Source: Gammaproteobacteria bacterium (GTDB lineage Bacteria > Pseudomonadota > Gammaproteobacteria > SZUA-140). From it: 64,000 bases of DNA. Location: assembly GCA_021648525.1 (NCBI GenBank), contig JAKISP010000004.1:1-64000 (forward strand). The letters are read 5' to 3'. Of the stretch, positions 44,896 to 55,288 are shown piece after piece. Under the pieces are notes generated by a model, which was not told the origin of the DNA, did not search any database, and saw nothing but the letters and a program-made list of their open reading frames with translations. The position numbers were made by a program, and so were the translations under genes. Positions within the stretch are counted from its first letter, which is position 1. Each line of letters starts with the position of its first letter.

Positions 44896-47322
44896 TTAGG
44901 AAGCAATTTCTAAACCTAATGCCTGCTCCAAAACCTTCCGCTCTTCCTGATTTAAATCCAGGAGTATACCGCGATCCTCTCCTCCAGATTTGATAAAGTC
45001 TATGCCAGTGCGGAAGATCCGTAGAGGCAACCGTAGCTGGTCAATTTCTTTACAGGCTTCTTCCCACCCTATGACCCAGGCCTCCAACCCATTCGAATTT
45101 GATGACATATCATCATTTCTATAAATCGCACTTAGATTACCAATAAGCGACTCACCCAGCCTCGAGAATTCTTCATTTTCTTGATGCGCCTGCACTAGAT
45201 CTTTTATTCTATTTTTCATGACTCGCGCCGATAACATATTTCCACACAGAGACCCAAGAATGGATTCCAAAAAGTCTGGGCGAGGATTAGAGTGCTTTCT
45301 TCCTTCTCTCAACCCACAGGTAACTGAATTGATGACAGACTCCCAATCACCATTAATGTCTGAAGTTATAGCAAGTGCAAAATAAGCCATTTCATGCACA
45401 AATGCTGAATTCTCTTTTACCTTCAGTACGTCTTCAAAATCATTACTAGCTTTGTCTAAATCGTTCTGCTCTAGATATATCAATCCTCTAAGGCAATACC
45501 CTTGCTCAATTAGATCTACGGGGACTCCTGTCAAATCTATTACAGCGCTATAATCATAGATAGCATTTGGACTAATCGGATTAAGCCCCACATACGCAGT
45601 CCCTCGACTAATGTATGCCTGCGCGATTTGTTCGACGGGGGCGTCTGTCAAATTAATAACACGGCTATAATCTTCAATTGCCCTTACGGGCTTGTCGATT
45701 TCCCTGTATATTATCGCTCTTCTCAGAAGCGCTCTAATTGTATGTTGTGGCGTAGCATTAAGCACAATAATTTCAGATAAACTAGTGATCGATTTTTCAA
45801 AATGCGCTTCTTCATGATGGATTTCTGAAGCAAGCAACCAGGCTGCAGACTTGACTACAGGGAGCTTGCTACTGTTGTTTGCAGTAATTTCATCGATGAT
45901 CGCAAGAGCTTGAGTGCTATCTTCTTTAGCCCATTCTCCGCAGGCCAGAGCTAGCTCTTCAGCTTCTTTGGCATAGGCCTCGATGCGTAAATTCCACTGC
46001 GAGGCCTGCTCCTGGCCGAGCTCCGCACAGTAACCATCCACTAAAAGCCTGGCCCTGAGGTTTCCTTGCTCTATATTTCGCTCAATTGCCATTGTCAGAT
46101 AAATGCGGGCCATGCTTTCTGTGGTGCATTTTTTCAATCGAGTAGAGAGCTCTTGTCCGTCATACCAAACCCGTAAAAAATCAACCAGCATGCGCAATGG
46201 CTCGCGAGTTTGATTTTCCTTGATCTCAATGCAAATCCGCATAAGTGGCTCAGCGATTTCATAAAGCGACTCACGGCCACGCGGAGAGGACTGCACATAA
46301 CCTTTTTCACGTAGATCCATAAGCTGGCTTGAAATACTTTGGTGCTTAGCAAAAAGTTTTCTGGCCATCTCTTTAACTGAAGTAGGACGCTCTTGTGCGC
46401 AAAGGTATTCTATAATTTTGCGCTGTTGAGGAGGGAGCCAACGGATTCGTTCCTGATAGTAGGGGGTCATCTCATCAACCATTTTGGTAAATGGCACCAC
46501 AAGATCATCAATACTTTCACGTGTAATGAATTGTGAAAGCACAATATAGATTCGATGGTTACCGCCAGAAAGATGATGTAGAGCTCTAACTCGGGATTGG
46601 CCTGTTGCGCTATGCAAAAAAGTTGCTATTTCTGCCTGACCATTAAGCGTGGCAATTTTTCCAATCAATTCGGCAGCTTGTTTAACGGACAAAGGTTTGA
46701 GTTGTTCTGTTTGAAAAAAACCGAAGAAGGCACTTGTTCGCTTGGTGAGGTCATCGACGAGTCGCTGAGCGGTAGCGACAAGAGATAGTACTGGATTTTC
46801 CTGAATGAATGCACGTAGTTTCTGCTGGCCTGATTTTCCTAACCCCTGAAATAGCGCATCGAGATTTTCAACGACCACAAGTAGCGTGTGATTTTGCAAG
46901 CTCTTCAATAGCAGCTGAGATAGCCATTGCTCAGCTTCAGGCTGCCCCAGATCAAACATGGGTTCGAGAGATTCTTCTGAATATTCTTCGGGGTATCGTT
47001 TGGTGAGTGCAAGATAGATACGGCGTAATAGTTCTAGTAGGGTAGTGCTTGTTTCATCTTCATTGAGCCATGCAATCCGTAGGTCTTTATTTAATTCCTT
47101 CACTAGTCCGAGACGATGGACAAGCAATGTAACTAGATGTGTCTTGCCTGTTCCGCGAGCGCCAACAAAGAGTAGGTGGTGTTTATTATCTGTTGTTGCG
47201 CTCTCGCGAACACGCTCAATAGCATCGTCCAATAGATCCTGGCGCTGGACAAGTATAGCTTCTAGATCCTCTGGTCGAGTGCGGCTAGGTGTAAAAACAG
47301 AAAGAAGGGCGCGATCAGGCAT
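44896..47322 (-). CDS. Large NTPase with winged-helix and TPR domains
   Basis: The 808-residue protein has an N-terminal P-loop NTPase domain with Walker A GARGTGKT at 54-61 and Walker B LLVVVENLD at about 147-154. A winged-helix stretch covers about 300-360 (RPTSVKEMARKLFAKHQSISSQL and beyond), followed by a long helical TPR region from about 400 (LLRRAIIYREIDKPVRAIEDYS). NTPase-wHTH-TPR order is typical of STAND-type signalling proteins, several of which act in phage defence. It starts 12 bp after the smaller ATPase gene. No effector domain is recognised at either end. Confidence 0.8.
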   Translation of the reverse strand: MPDRALLSVFTPSRTRPEDLEAILVQRQDLLDDAIERVRESATTDNKHHLLFVGARGTGKTHLVTLLVHRLGLVKELNKDLRIAWLNEDETSTTLLELLRRIYLALTKRYPEEYSEESLEPMFDLGQPEAEQWLSQLLLKSLQNHTLLVVVENLDALFQGLGKSGQQKLRAFIQENPVLSLVATAQRLVDDLTKRTSAFFGFFQTEQLKPLSVKQAAELIGKIATLNGQAEIATFLHSATGQSRVRALHHLSGGNHRIYIVLSQFITRESIDDLVVPFTKMVDEMTPYYQERIRWLPPQQRKIIEYLCAQERPTSVKEMARKLFAKHQSISSQLMDLREKGYVQSSPRGRESLYEIAEPLMRICIEIKENQTREPLRMLVDFLRVWYDGQELSTRLKKCTTESMARIYLTMAIERNIEQGNLRARLLVDGYCAELGQEQASQWNLRIEAYAKEAEELALACGEWAKEDSTQALAIIDEITANNSSKLPVVKSAAWLLASEIHHEEAHFEKSITSLSEIIVLNATPQHTIRALLRRAIIYREIDKPVRAIEDYSRVINLTDAPVEQIAQAYISRGTAYVGLNPISPNAIYDYSAVIDLTGVPVDLIEQGYCLRGLIYLEQNDLDKASNDFEDVLKVKENSAFVHEMAYFALAITSDINGDWESVINSVTCGLREGRKHSNPRPDFLESILGSLCGNMLSARVMKNRIKDLVQAHQENEEFSRLGESLIGNLSAIYRNDDMSSNSNGLEAWVIGWEEACKEIDQLRLPLRIFRTGIDFIKSGGEDRGILLDLNQEERKVLEQALGLEIAS

Positions 47323-47334
47323 AGTGTCTATTTC

Positions 47335-48519
47335 TCAGAGTCCGCGGGCTAGCTTCCACCAGCGCTGCAGGAGTGGAAATTGGAAGTGATAATGACCATT
47401 GGTGTTGCGTGAGAGGTAGTGGTCTTGCGTGATGAGCCTGAGAAGATCTATAAGCTGTTCTCGGTCGTCAAGCTTTCCCGTACTTTTTAGTTCGGCTAAA
47501 AGCTCATCAAGCGACATCGCTTTTGATCTAGATGCGATGCTATCTAATATTTCAAGAACGGCTAATTCTAGTGAGTCGCCGTAATAGGTGGGAATTCTCT
47601 CTCGGTAGTGATTAAGCTCCCATGGGTCACTTGAATCTAGAAGTTGCTTAAGTACAACTTGCTCAACGGTATCACGACTCCCATTTAAACCGGATAACTT
47701 TAGTGCTTTGACAATGTGGTGAATGTAGTACGGGAAGCAATCCGATAGCTGGGCGACTTCATTAGCAGCTTCTTCTAATGATTCAGTTTGTATGTTTTCA
47801 CCCTCGATCAATTTGGCCGCTAGTTCTTGAGCCGATGCCATATCCAATGGGCGAACCTCAATGGCCAATGTGTCATTAACCGGTGAGTTTGCGTAGTTCT
47901 GTCGTTTGAGGGTACTAATCACGTGGTGCAGACCGATTGAGCCAGTAATGACCATTCGCAGGCCATCACCACCATAAGTTTGCCTCAGACCACGCAGTGT
48001 ATCGAGAATTTCCATGGATGTGGTTTCGCCTTCGCGCTCGTTGATATTGGCAAGCATGAACGGGACTTCGTCCCAGAGAAAAACAGGGCGATCACTTTTT
48101 GTTTCGCATTCATGAACGAGATCATGGATAGCGCTCAAAAGAATTTCCTTCCATGGGGCCTCCCCTGTGAAGATAGGCAGTTTAATTATTCCAGCTATCT
48201 CGGCACCACCGATGGCCTTGAAAAAGTCTTTTGTTTTGCGGGCGCTTCTTTGCTGAATGGATAGGAATTCATCCACTTCCCGGTAAACCGACATCGCGAA
48301 TTCAAATGCGGTGTGGCACTTCTCTAGATCCTGAAAAATAGGCATCCAACCATCGCGAGGTTCAGCTGCGAGCTTTTTGATGATGGTCGTTTTACCGATG
48401 CGCCGCTCGGCAACGATGCGAATAGATTGCTGTTCGAGCGTATCCCAGATCTGTTCGATGATCTGATCTCTCCCAACAACTTCCTTGAGGTCTATTTGCC
48501 CACCTGGATTTGCTTTCAT
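47335..48519 (-). CDS. AAA ATPase, archaeal-ATPase-like, with C-terminal winged helix
   Basis: The 394-residue protein has ERRIGKTT at 38-45 as Walker A, PVFLWDEVPFML (D150, E151) as Walker B, a sensor stretch MVITGSIGLHH, and a C-terminal winged-helix-like segment (HYLSRNTNGHYHFQFPLLQRWW). It resembles COG1672-type ATPases. The gene has a TATAAT only 7 nt before its ATG, so its mRNA is probably leaderless. An 18-bp inverted repeat covers the -35 region. It is the first gene of a two-ATPase operon. Confidence 0.85.
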   Translation of the reverse strand: MKANPGGQIDLKEVVGRDQIIEQIWDTLEQQSIRIVAERRIGKTTIIKKLAAEPRDGWMPIFQDLEKCHTAFEFAMSVYREVDEFLSIQQRSARKTKDFFKAIGGAEIAGIIKLPIFTGEAPWKEILLSAIHDLVHECETKSDRPVFLWDEVPFMLANINEREGETTSMEILDTLRGLRQTYGGDGLRMVITGSIGLHHVISTLKRQNYANSPVNDTLAIEVRPLDMASAQELAAKLIEGENIQTESLEEAANEVAQLSDCFPYYIHHIVKALKLSGLNGSRDTVEQVVLKQLLDSSDPWELNHYRERIPTYYGDSLELAVLEILDSIASRSKAMSLDELLAELKSTGKLDDREQLIDLLRLITQDHYLSRNTNGHYHFQFPLLQRWWKLARGL

Positions 48520-48526
48520 GCTGGAA

Positions 48527-48577
48527 ATTATACGTCAAATATAACGTACGTCAATATTAACGTACGTTATATTTGAC
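48527..48577 (-). promoter_or_regulatory. Promoter and 18-bp palindromic operator of the ATPase operon
   Basis: On the minus strand TATAAT (48527-48532) and TTGACG (48549-48554) lie 16 nt apart. The ATG is 7 nt after the -10, which predicts transcription starting at or near the start codon. A perfect inverted repeat, GTCAAATATAACGTACGT at 48534-48551 and its complement at 48560-48577, surrounds an 8-nt centre and covers the -35 box and spacer. A protein bound there would block the promoter. Within it TAACGTACGT occurs in direct and inverted forms. Confidence 0.75.
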
Positions 48578-48669
48578 TTTAGTAGCACGTAGCAACGGAT
48601 CGTGCCGATACAGGATGCTTACGCCCAGACAAAAGGACCAAAATTGCCAGCACCCTACCGCACCTCGAA

Positions 48670-48813
48670 AATGTCCACTAAAAAATAACTACTTAAACTT
48701 TAAATATCAAATAATTAGAATAAAGCAAGACGATAATTTGTCCCAATTCATGTCCACCTCACATACTCCCGAGACAATGAAATTGCCACATCAAACCTCA
48801 AAATCAAAAAAGG
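48670..48813. repeat. Direct repeat B flanking the ATPase segment
   Basis: Partner of 44073-44215 in the same orientation. Its right end runs into the left stem of the ssb terminator, so the repeat includes sequence normally found downstream of ssb. This suggests that the ssb side holds the original copy and that the other copy arose by duplication or insertion. Confidence 0.65.
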
Positions 48814-48834
48814 CCTGAAAAGCAGGCCTTTTTT
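48806..48834 (-). terminator. Rho-independent terminator downstream of ssb
   Basis: AAAAAAGGCCTG at 48806-48817 pairs with CAGGCCTTTTTT at 48823-48834 around a 5-nt loop. It lies about 33 bp beyond the ssb stop codon on the minus strand and can work in either direction. Confidence 0.9.
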
Positions 48835-48866
48835 AAAACACAAAACTTATCTAAACAACACCGCTA

Positions 48867-49364
48867 CTAAAACGGAATATCATCATCAAAGTCATCAAAT
48901 CCCTGCGCGGGTGCTGAACCCTGATTCTGATTGCTCGGCGCTCCCCCACTCTGGTTTTGATTCTGATTTTGGCTCTGACTCTGGCTTTGCCCACCACCAT
49001 AACCACCACCGTCACCTGCTCCACCACGGCTATCCAGCATCTGCATTTCGCTGGCAACAATTTCTGTGGAGTAGCGGTCCTGTCCACTGGTTTTATCCTG
49101 CCATTTACGGGTACGCAGGCTACCTTCCACATAGACCTTTGAACCCTTTTTCAGGTATTCACCGGCGATCTCACCGAGGCGGTTAAAAAAGACAACATTG
49201 TGCCATTCCGTGCGCTCCTGCTTCTCGCCCGACTGCTTATCTTTCCACGATTCACTGGTTGCAATCGTGACATTGGTGACCGCTGAGCCACTTGGCATAT
49301 AGCGCACGTCAGGATCTTTACCCAGGTTACCCACCAGAATTACTTTATTTACGCCTCTTGCCAT
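48867..49364 (-). CDS. ssb: Single-stranded DNA-binding protein
   Basis: SSB coats single-stranded DNA in replication and repair. The 165-residue protein has an OB-fold at about 5-110 ([28 protein letters not shown]) and a flexible linker rich in Gly, then Ser-Gln and Asn-Gln repeats. It ends with the acidic tip DDFDDDIPF that binds partner proteins. It lies next to the MFS transporter and uvrA, a frequent gammaproteobacterial neighbourhood. Confidence 0.97.
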   Translation of the reverse strand: MARGVNKVILVGNLGKDPDVRYMPSGSAVTNVTIATSESWKDKQSGEKQERTEWHNVVFFNRLGEIAGEYLKKGSKVYVEGSLRTRKWQDKTSGQDRYSTEIVASEMQMLDSRGGAGDGGGYGGGQSQSQSQNQNQNQSGGAPSNQNQGSAPAQGFDDFDDDIPF

Positions 49365-49416
49365 TACCGCTCTCCCACAATTGTGATGTTAACCTACACG
49401 TCTATTTAATTTTCAA

Positions 49417-50856
49417 TCAATTTTGAGGCACACGCTTATGTGCATCATCGGCAACGCTATCTTTAGCTATGCCTAGTTCTGAATCATCGACCTGCTCAAC
49501 AAACTGTTCCAGCGCATTGCCATCTAGCTCACGGTTATCGACCTTCAGATAAGCGGTACCTTCTTCTTCAACATACAACGCCTCAACCACGCCCTTAACC
49601 TGCTTCAGATCATACTCAAGCTTCTCGACCTGGTCTTCTTGAATATCACCTACATGCAGCATAAAGTTGGCGAGAAAACGCGGTATCTCCATTGTTCTTG
49701 CGACAAAAAACCATGCGCCCGCCACCACAGTACAGAAAAAAAACACACCCGGCAGGTCAAACCAGCCATAGATGGCACCGCCCAACAGACCGCCAACAAA
49801 GGCGCCGAGAAACTGCGAGGTGGAGTAGACACCCATCGCGGTGCCTTTTTTATCTGCCGGTGAAAACTTGGCAATCAGCGACGGTAGCAACGCTTCTAAT
49901 GTATTAAAGGCGATAAAGAAGCAAGCCAGCAGCAGGCAGATCGCCCACAACGAGTCGTAAAAGAAGACCAGGCCTAATTGTGCAATCAAAATACCGGCAA
50001 TCGCAGCAACAAAAACCTCCTTAATCTTGCGTTTCTTTTCCGCAATAATAATGAACGGAATCGAGATACCCAGTGACAACAACAGCACCGGCAAGTAAAC
50101 ATACCAGTGATGCTCAACCTCAAGCCCCGCATAGTCACGCAGTGCAAACGGCAGTGCAATAAAGGTCGAGGTAAGAATCACATGCAGTGAGGCGATGCCG
50201 TAATCCAGCCGCTGTAACTGGCGATCTTTCAAAACGTTCATAAAGTAACCCGGCACCGGCTCGGCATCGCGGTGAAAGCTACTCTTCACTGGAGTCGGCA
50301 CGATAAATTTCAGTACAAAGATGCCACCAATCGCCAGAATCGCAGTCAACCAGAAGATACCCTGCACACCGATCACGCCATTCAACATCGGCCCCAGTAC
50401 CAGCGATGCGGTGAAGGAGAGGCCGATACTCATGCCAATAACAGCCATCGCCTTGGTGCGGTGCTCTTCACGGGTGAGATCAGCGGCCAGCGCCATTACC
50501 GCCGCCGCGATCGCGCCACTGCCCTGTAACGCGCGACCAATAATAATACCCATCATGCTATCAGCGGTGGCAGCAACCACACTACCAATCGCAAAGATCA
50601 CCAGGCCGAGTGCAATGATCGGCTTACGTCCGAACTTATCTGACATCATCCCAAACGGGATCTGAAACAGCGCCTGGGTCAGGCCGTAGATACCGATCGC
50701 GAGACCGATCATCACAGGGGTCACCCCTTCGATATCTGTCGCGAAGAGCGCAAACACCGGCAGGATCATGAAAAGCCCCATCATTCTCAGGGAGAAGATA
50801 CCGGCAAGCGAGAACGCTGCGCGCTTTTCAATCGGGGTCATATCTGTATGGATCAT
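49417..50856 (-). CDS. MFS transporter, YajR-like
   Basis: The 479-residue protein has about twelve transmembrane helices, the MFS motif A GMMSDKFGRKP after helix 2, and a C-terminal cytosolic domain of about 70 residues (LKQVKGVVEALYVEEEGTAYLKV) like the ferredoxin-fold YAM domain of E. coli YajR. The substrate is unknown, as it is for YajR. It is divergent from uvrA with a 70-bp gap, the usual arrangement of ssb-transporter-uvrA. Confidence 0.9.
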   Translation of the reverse strand: MIHTDMTPIEKRAAFSLAGIFSLRMMGLFMILPVFALFATDIEGVTPVMIGLAIGIYGLTQALFQIPFGMMSDKFGRKPIIALGLVIFAIGSVVAATADSMMGIIIGRALQGSGAIAAAVMALAADLTREEHRTKAMAVIGMSIGLSFTASLVLGPMLNGVIGVQGIFWLTAILAIGGIFVLKFIVPTPVKSSFHRDAEPVPGYFMNVLKDRQLQRLDYGIASLHVILTSTFIALPFALRDYAGLEVEHHWYVYLPVLLLSLGISIPFIIIAEKKRKIKEVFVAAIAGILIAQLGLVFFYDSLWAICLLLACFFIAFNTLEALLPSLIAKFSPADKKGTAMGVYSTSQFLGAFVGGLLGGAIYGWFDLPGVFFFCTVVAGAWFFVARTMEIPRFLANFMLHVGDIQEDQVEKLEYDLKQVKGVVEALYVEEEGTAYLKVDNRELDGNALEQFVEQVDDSELGIAKDSVADDAHKRVPQN

Positions 50857-50926
50857 GGAACTGTTTTGCCTTCGACGAGCTAAAAGAGTGTATATTAGCA
50901 GGTTAGCTTAGCTGTAGGAACATTGC

Positions 50927-53803
50927 ATGGACACCATCCAGATTCGTGGGGCTCGGACCCATAATCTAAAAAATATTGATGTTGATCTCCCGCGTAACCA
51001 GTTGATTGTTATTACCGGCCTCTCCGGTTCTGGCAAATCTTCGCTCGCGTTTGACACCATTTACGCCGAAGGGCAGCGCCGTTACGTGGAGTCGCTCTCC
51101 AGTTACGCGCGCCAGTTTCTCTCGGTAATGGAAAAACCCGATGTCGATCATATCGAGGGGCTTTCGCCTGCGATCTCGATTGAGCAGAAGACGGTGTCGC
51201 ATAACCCTCGTTCGACTGTGGGTACTGTGACCGAAATCTACGACTATCTGCGACTACTCTTTGCTCGTGCTGGTGAGCCACGCTGCCCGGAACACAATCA
51301 GCCGTTAGAGGCACAGACAGTGAGCCAGATGGTCGACCACATCCTGGCCCTGCCGATTGGTTCAAAGATGATGATACTGGCGCCGGTGGTGCGTGATCGC
51401 AAGGGTGAGCACATCCAGCTATTAGAAGAGCTGCGGGCGCAGGGTTACATCCGTGCGCGGATTGATGGCGAAATTATCGAACTTGAAAAGCCGCCTGCGC
51501 TCGACCTGCATAAAAAACATACTATTGAGGTGATCATCGATCGCTTTAAGGTACGCGCCGATATCCAGCAGCGACTGGCTGAATCGATTGAAACCACACT
51601 ACACCTGACCGAAGGGGTCGTCAGGGTCGCCTTTATGAATGAAACGGAAAATAGCGGCAGTGAAATGCTGTTCTCGGCTAAATTTGCCTGCCCGCACTGT
51701 GGCTATAGCATCTCAGACCTTGAGCCAAAACTCTTTTCGTTTAATAGCCCGGCCGGTGCCTGCCCCACCTGTGATGGCCTTGGGATCATGGAATTTTTCG
51801 ATCCAGAGCGGGTCGTCACTCAAGCAGAACTGAGCCTCTCTGCCGGGGCAATTCGCGGCTGGGACAAGCGCAATACCTACTATTCAAGACTGCTGAATGC
51901 GCTCTCGACACATTATGAGTTTGATCTCGATACACCGTTTGCGGACCTACCACAGAGAATCCGCGACATCATCCTCTACGGCAGCGGTGATGAGCAGATC
52001 GAGTTCACCTATTTTAATGAGCGCGGCGGCAGCGAGCAACGCAGCCATAGCTTTGAGGGGATCATCCCCAACATGCAGCGCCGTTACCGCGAGACCGAAT
52101 CCAACGTGGTGCGTGAAGAGCTGGCCAAATACATCAGCAACCAGTCATGTAGCAGTTGCGGTGGCACCCGCCTGCGCACCGAAGCACGCAACGTCTTTGT
52201 CGCCAACACCACCATGCCAGAAGTGACTTCGATGCCGGTCGGCCGTGCCCACCAATTTTTTAGCGAGCTACACCTGCCCGGCTGGCGCGGTGAGATTGCC
52301 GACAAAATCGTTAAAGAGATCAATCAACGCCTTGGCTTTCTGGTCAATGTGGGACTCGATTACCTGGCGCTGAACCGCACGGCCAGCACCTTGTCCGGTG
52401 GCGAGACTCAGCGCATTCGCCTGGCGAGCCAGATCGGCGCGGGTCTGGTGGGCGTGATGTATGTACTCGACGAACCATCGATTGGCCTGCATCAGCGCGA
52501 CAATGATCGCCTACTGCAAACCCTCACCTATCTACGCGACCTCGGTAATACCGTGATTGTGGTGGAACATGATGAAGATGCAATCCGTGCGGCAGATCAT
52601 GTATTAGATATTGGCCCCGGTGCCGGTACCCATGGCGGTGAAATTATCGCGCAGGGCACACCAGCAGATATCATGGCCGCTGCCGACTCACTGACTGGCC
52701 AATACCTTACCGGCGTACAGTGCATCGAGATCCCGCAACAGACCGTGCCCAGCGATCCAGCGCGACAGTTAAAGATCTTTGGTGCCAGTGGCAACAACCT
52801 GAAGTCGGTCGATGTCTCGATTCCACTCGGATTGATATGCTGCGTGACGGGGGTCTCGGGTTCGGGCAAATCAACCCTGATCAACGATACGCTCTATAGC
52901 CACGCCGCGATGGCAATCAACGAAGGCAGCCATGACCCCGCGCCCTGTGACAAGATCGAAGGACTGGATCAGTGCGATAAGGTGATCAACATTGATCAAA
53001 GCCCGATTGGGCGTACCCCACGTTCTAATCCGGCCACCTATACAGGGCTGTTCACCCCGATCCGTGAACTCTTTGCCGGTACGCAAGAGGCGCGTTCGCG
53101 TGGTTACACACCTGGGCGCTTTAGCTTTAATGTTAAAGGCGGGCGTTGTGAGGCGTGCCAGGGCGACGGTGCGATCAAGATCGAAATGCACTTCCTGCCC
53201 GATACCTACGTGCCGTGTGATGTGTGTAAAAACAAACGCTACAACCGTGAAACACTTGAGGTTAAATACAAGGGTAAAAACATCCACGAAGTACTGGGAA
53301 TGCCGATCGATGAAGCCGTTGAGTTCTTCAGTGCTGTGCCGGTGATCCATCGTAAGCTACAGACGTTGATTGATGTCGGACTGTCTTATATTGAATTAGG
53401 GCAGAATGCCACCACCCTTTCGGGTGGTGAGGCACAGCGTGTAAAATTGTCACGCGAGCTTTCCAAACGCGATACCGGCAATACGCTTTATATTCTGGAC
53501 GAACCGACGACCGGACTACATTTTCACGACACCAAACAGCTCTTGAAGGTACTGCATCGCCTGCGTGATCAGGGCAATACTATCGTCATCATTGAGCACA
53601 ATCTGGATGTGATCAAGACCGCCGACTGGATCATTGATCTCGGCCCAGAGGGTGGTGACAAAGGCGGCGTGATTGTGGCGGCTGGTACCCCGTATGAAGT
53701 CGCTAACAATCCAGACTCGGTGACCGGCCCGTTCCTCAAAGAGGTCTTTGAACGAAAAAGGCAATCACTAGAGAGCGCCCCACCGCTTGCGAAAACATCT
53801 TGA
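50927..53803 (+). CDS. uvrA: Excinuclease ABC subunit A
   Basis: UvrA recognises bulky DNA damage in nucleotide excision repair. The 958-residue protein has two ABC ATPase modules with Walker [10 protein letters not shown] near 31 and GVSGSGKST near 640, and signatures LSGGETQRI and LSGGEAQRV. Zinc-finger cysteines appear as CPHCGYS with CPTCDGLG, and CEACQGDG with CDVCKNK. I see no obvious LexA box in the 70-bp gap with the transporter gene. Confidence 0.98.
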   Translation: MDTIQIRGARTHNLKNIDVDLPRNQLIVITGLSGSGKSSLAFDTIYAEGQRRYVESLSSYARQFLSVMEKPDVDHIEGLSPAISIEQKTVSHNPRSTVGTVTEIYDYLRLLFARAGEPRCPEHNQPLEAQTVSQMVDHILALPIGSKMMILAPVVRDRKGEHIQLLEELRAQGYIRARIDGEIIELEKPPALDLHKKHTIEVIIDRFKVRADIQQRLAESIETTLHLTEGVVRVAFMNETENSGSEMLFSAKFACPHCGYSISDLEPKLFSFNSPAGACPTCDGLGIMEFFDPERVVTQAELSLSAGAIRGWDKRNTYYSRLLNALSTHYEFDLDTPFADLPQRIRDIILYGSGDEQIEFTYFNERGGSEQRSHSFEGIIPNMQRRYRETESNVVREELAKYISNQSCSSCGGTRLRTEARNVFVANTTMPEVTSMPVGRAHQFFSELHLPGWRGEIADKIVKEINQRLGFLVNVGLDYLALNRTASTLSGGETQRIRLASQIGAGLVGVMYVLDEPSIGLHQRDNDRLLQTLTYLRDLGNTVIVVEHDEDAIRAADHVLDIGPGAGTHGGEIIAQGTPADIMAAADSLTGQYLTGVQCIEIPQQTVPSDPARQLKIFGASGNNLKSVDVSIPLGLICCVTGVSGSGKSTLINDTLYSHAAMAINEGSHDPAPCDKIEGLDQCDKVINIDQSPIGRTPRSNPATYTGLFTPIRELFAGTQEARSRGYTPGRFSFNVKGGRCEACQGDGAIKIEMHFLPDTYVPCDVCKNKRYNRETLEVKYKGKNIHEVLGMPIDEAVEFFSAVPVIHRKLQTLIDVGLSYIELGQNATTLSGGEAQRVKLSRELSKRDTGNTLYILDEPTTGLHFHDTKQLLKVLHRLRDQGNTIVIIEHNLDVIKTADWIIDLGPEGGDKGGVIVAAGTPYEVANNPDSVTGPFLKEVFERKRQSLESAPPLAKTS

Positions 53804-53825
53804 CAAAAAAGGCAGGAAAAGAACA

Positions 53826-55256
53826 GTGCGCTATCATTTTGCCGCCCTGCTCTCACTCCTGTTATACCTGCCTGCCACACAGGCGATAGAGTTACCGGAT
53901 ATTGGCGACACCTCTGAGTCCTATCTTTCACTCAGTGAAGATCAACAGTTGGGTGCTGCGTTCATGCGCAATCTACGCCGCGGACTCCATATTATCAACG
54001 ACCCCGAAATCGAAAGTTACATTACCTCTCTAGGCGAGCGACTGACCACTAACAGTAATAGCCAGCAACAGTTCCATTTTTTTGTGATCAACGATTCAAA
54101 CATCAACGCCTTCGCCGGACCCGGCGGCCACGTCGGGATTAACACCGGCCTGATCATGACATCCCAAACCGAAAGCGAACTGGCTTCTGTCGTCGCACAT
54201 GAGATCGCCCATATCACACAGCGCCATCTGGCGCGCGCGTTTGAAGCCGCACAGGAGAGCAGCGTACCAACCGCAGCCGCGATCATCGCGGCGATCATTC
54301 TCGCTAGCCGGGATTCAACCATGGCCAGCGCTGCGCTCGCCACAGTCCTTGCCAGCAGCACACAAACACGGATTAATTTTACCCGCCAAAATGAGAAAGA
54401 AGCGGACCGTCTCGGGATGTTGCTACTCGCATCAAGCAACTTTGACCCACAGGGGATGCCAGCCTTCTTTGAGCGCCTCTACCGTCGCAACAAGATCTAT
54501 GACAGTCAGAGCATCGAGTTTTTACGCACGCATCCACTCACGCTATCACGCGTATCCGACACCCGTAATCGTGCAAGCCAATACCCGGCTACGGCACCGT
54601 ACGATCAAACCAATTACCGATTGATCAAAACAAAAATAGAAGTTTTAAATAATCATGATACTGAAAAAAATATCATACACTTTAAAAACCTGCTCGCAAA
54701 AGAGCCTGCACAACAAAACATTACTCGCTACGGCTATGCATTAAGCCTTGCCACAGCGGGAAAATTTATTCAGGCGATGAAGCAGATAAAAATACTCATC
54801 GAACAGGAACCAGAACGAATAAACTACCAGCTAGCAGCCGCTAACATCGCCTACTCAGCAGGGGATCTGTCGCAAGCCGCTGCAATTTGCAGTGAAAACC
54901 TGAAGATTTTCCCCCGCCACCACGCTCTGACTTCACTATACAGCACAATACTGATCAAACAGGGCAAGACAGAACAAAGCAGCGCCTTACTATATGAACA
55001 TTTAAGACGCTACCCATTAAACCCCAGCCTTTACCAGTTACTCGCCGAAGCGGAATATCAAAACAATAACCTGCCAGCTTCGCACGAAGCATTAGCAGAA
55101 TATTATTATTTAATGGGGTTAACACACAACAGTCTGGAACAACTCGACCTTGCGATCAATTACTTGCAACCGTCAAATACCACCGCAAATGCGCGAATCA
55201 AATACAGGAAAAGTCAGATTGAGACGGAGATAAAAGAATTAAAAAAGAAACAATAA
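53826..55256 (+). CDS. M48 metalloprotease, BepA-like
   Basis: A periplasmic zinc protease with TPR repeats, related to BepA, which promotes assembly or removal of outer-membrane proteins such as LptD in E. coli. From the GTG at 53826, preceded by AGGAAA, it has a signal peptide ending ATQA, the zinc motif HEIAH at about 125-129 and third ligand in RQNEKEADRLG. TPR repeats run from about 290 to the end. A TTG at 53787 would overlap uvrA. It is 22 bp after uvrA on the same strand. Confidence 0.92.
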   Translation: MRYHFAALLSLLLYLPATQAIELPDIGDTSESYLSLSEDQQLGAAFMRNLRRGLHIINDPEIESYITSLGERLTTNSNSQQQFHFFVINDSNINAFAGPGGHVGINTGLIMTSQTESELASVVAHEIAHITQRHLARAFEAAQESSVPTAAAIIAAIILASRDSTMASAALATVLASSTQTRINFTRQNEKEADRLGMLLLASSNFDPQGMPAFFERLYRRNKIYDSQSIEFLRTHPLTLSRVSDTRNRASQYPATAPYDQTNYRLIKTKIEVLNNHDTEKNIIHFKNLLAKEPAQQNITRYGYALSLATAGKFIQAMKQIKILIEQEPERINYQLAAANIAYSAGDLSQAAAICSENLKIFPRHHALTSLYSTILIKQGKTEQSSALLYEHLRRYPLNPSLYQLLAEAEYQNNNLPASHEALAEYYYLMGLTHNSLEQLDLAINYLQPSNTTANARIKYRKSQIETEIKELKKKQ

Positions 55257-55288
55257 TACCAACGCCAAGGCGGCTAGTTGAATCAGCA

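Noticed and set aside
48881-49000. Repeats in ssb as a possible CRISPR-like or satellite array
   Set aside because: The repeats encode the Ser-Gln/Asn-Gln linker of SSB in frame and have no spacers.
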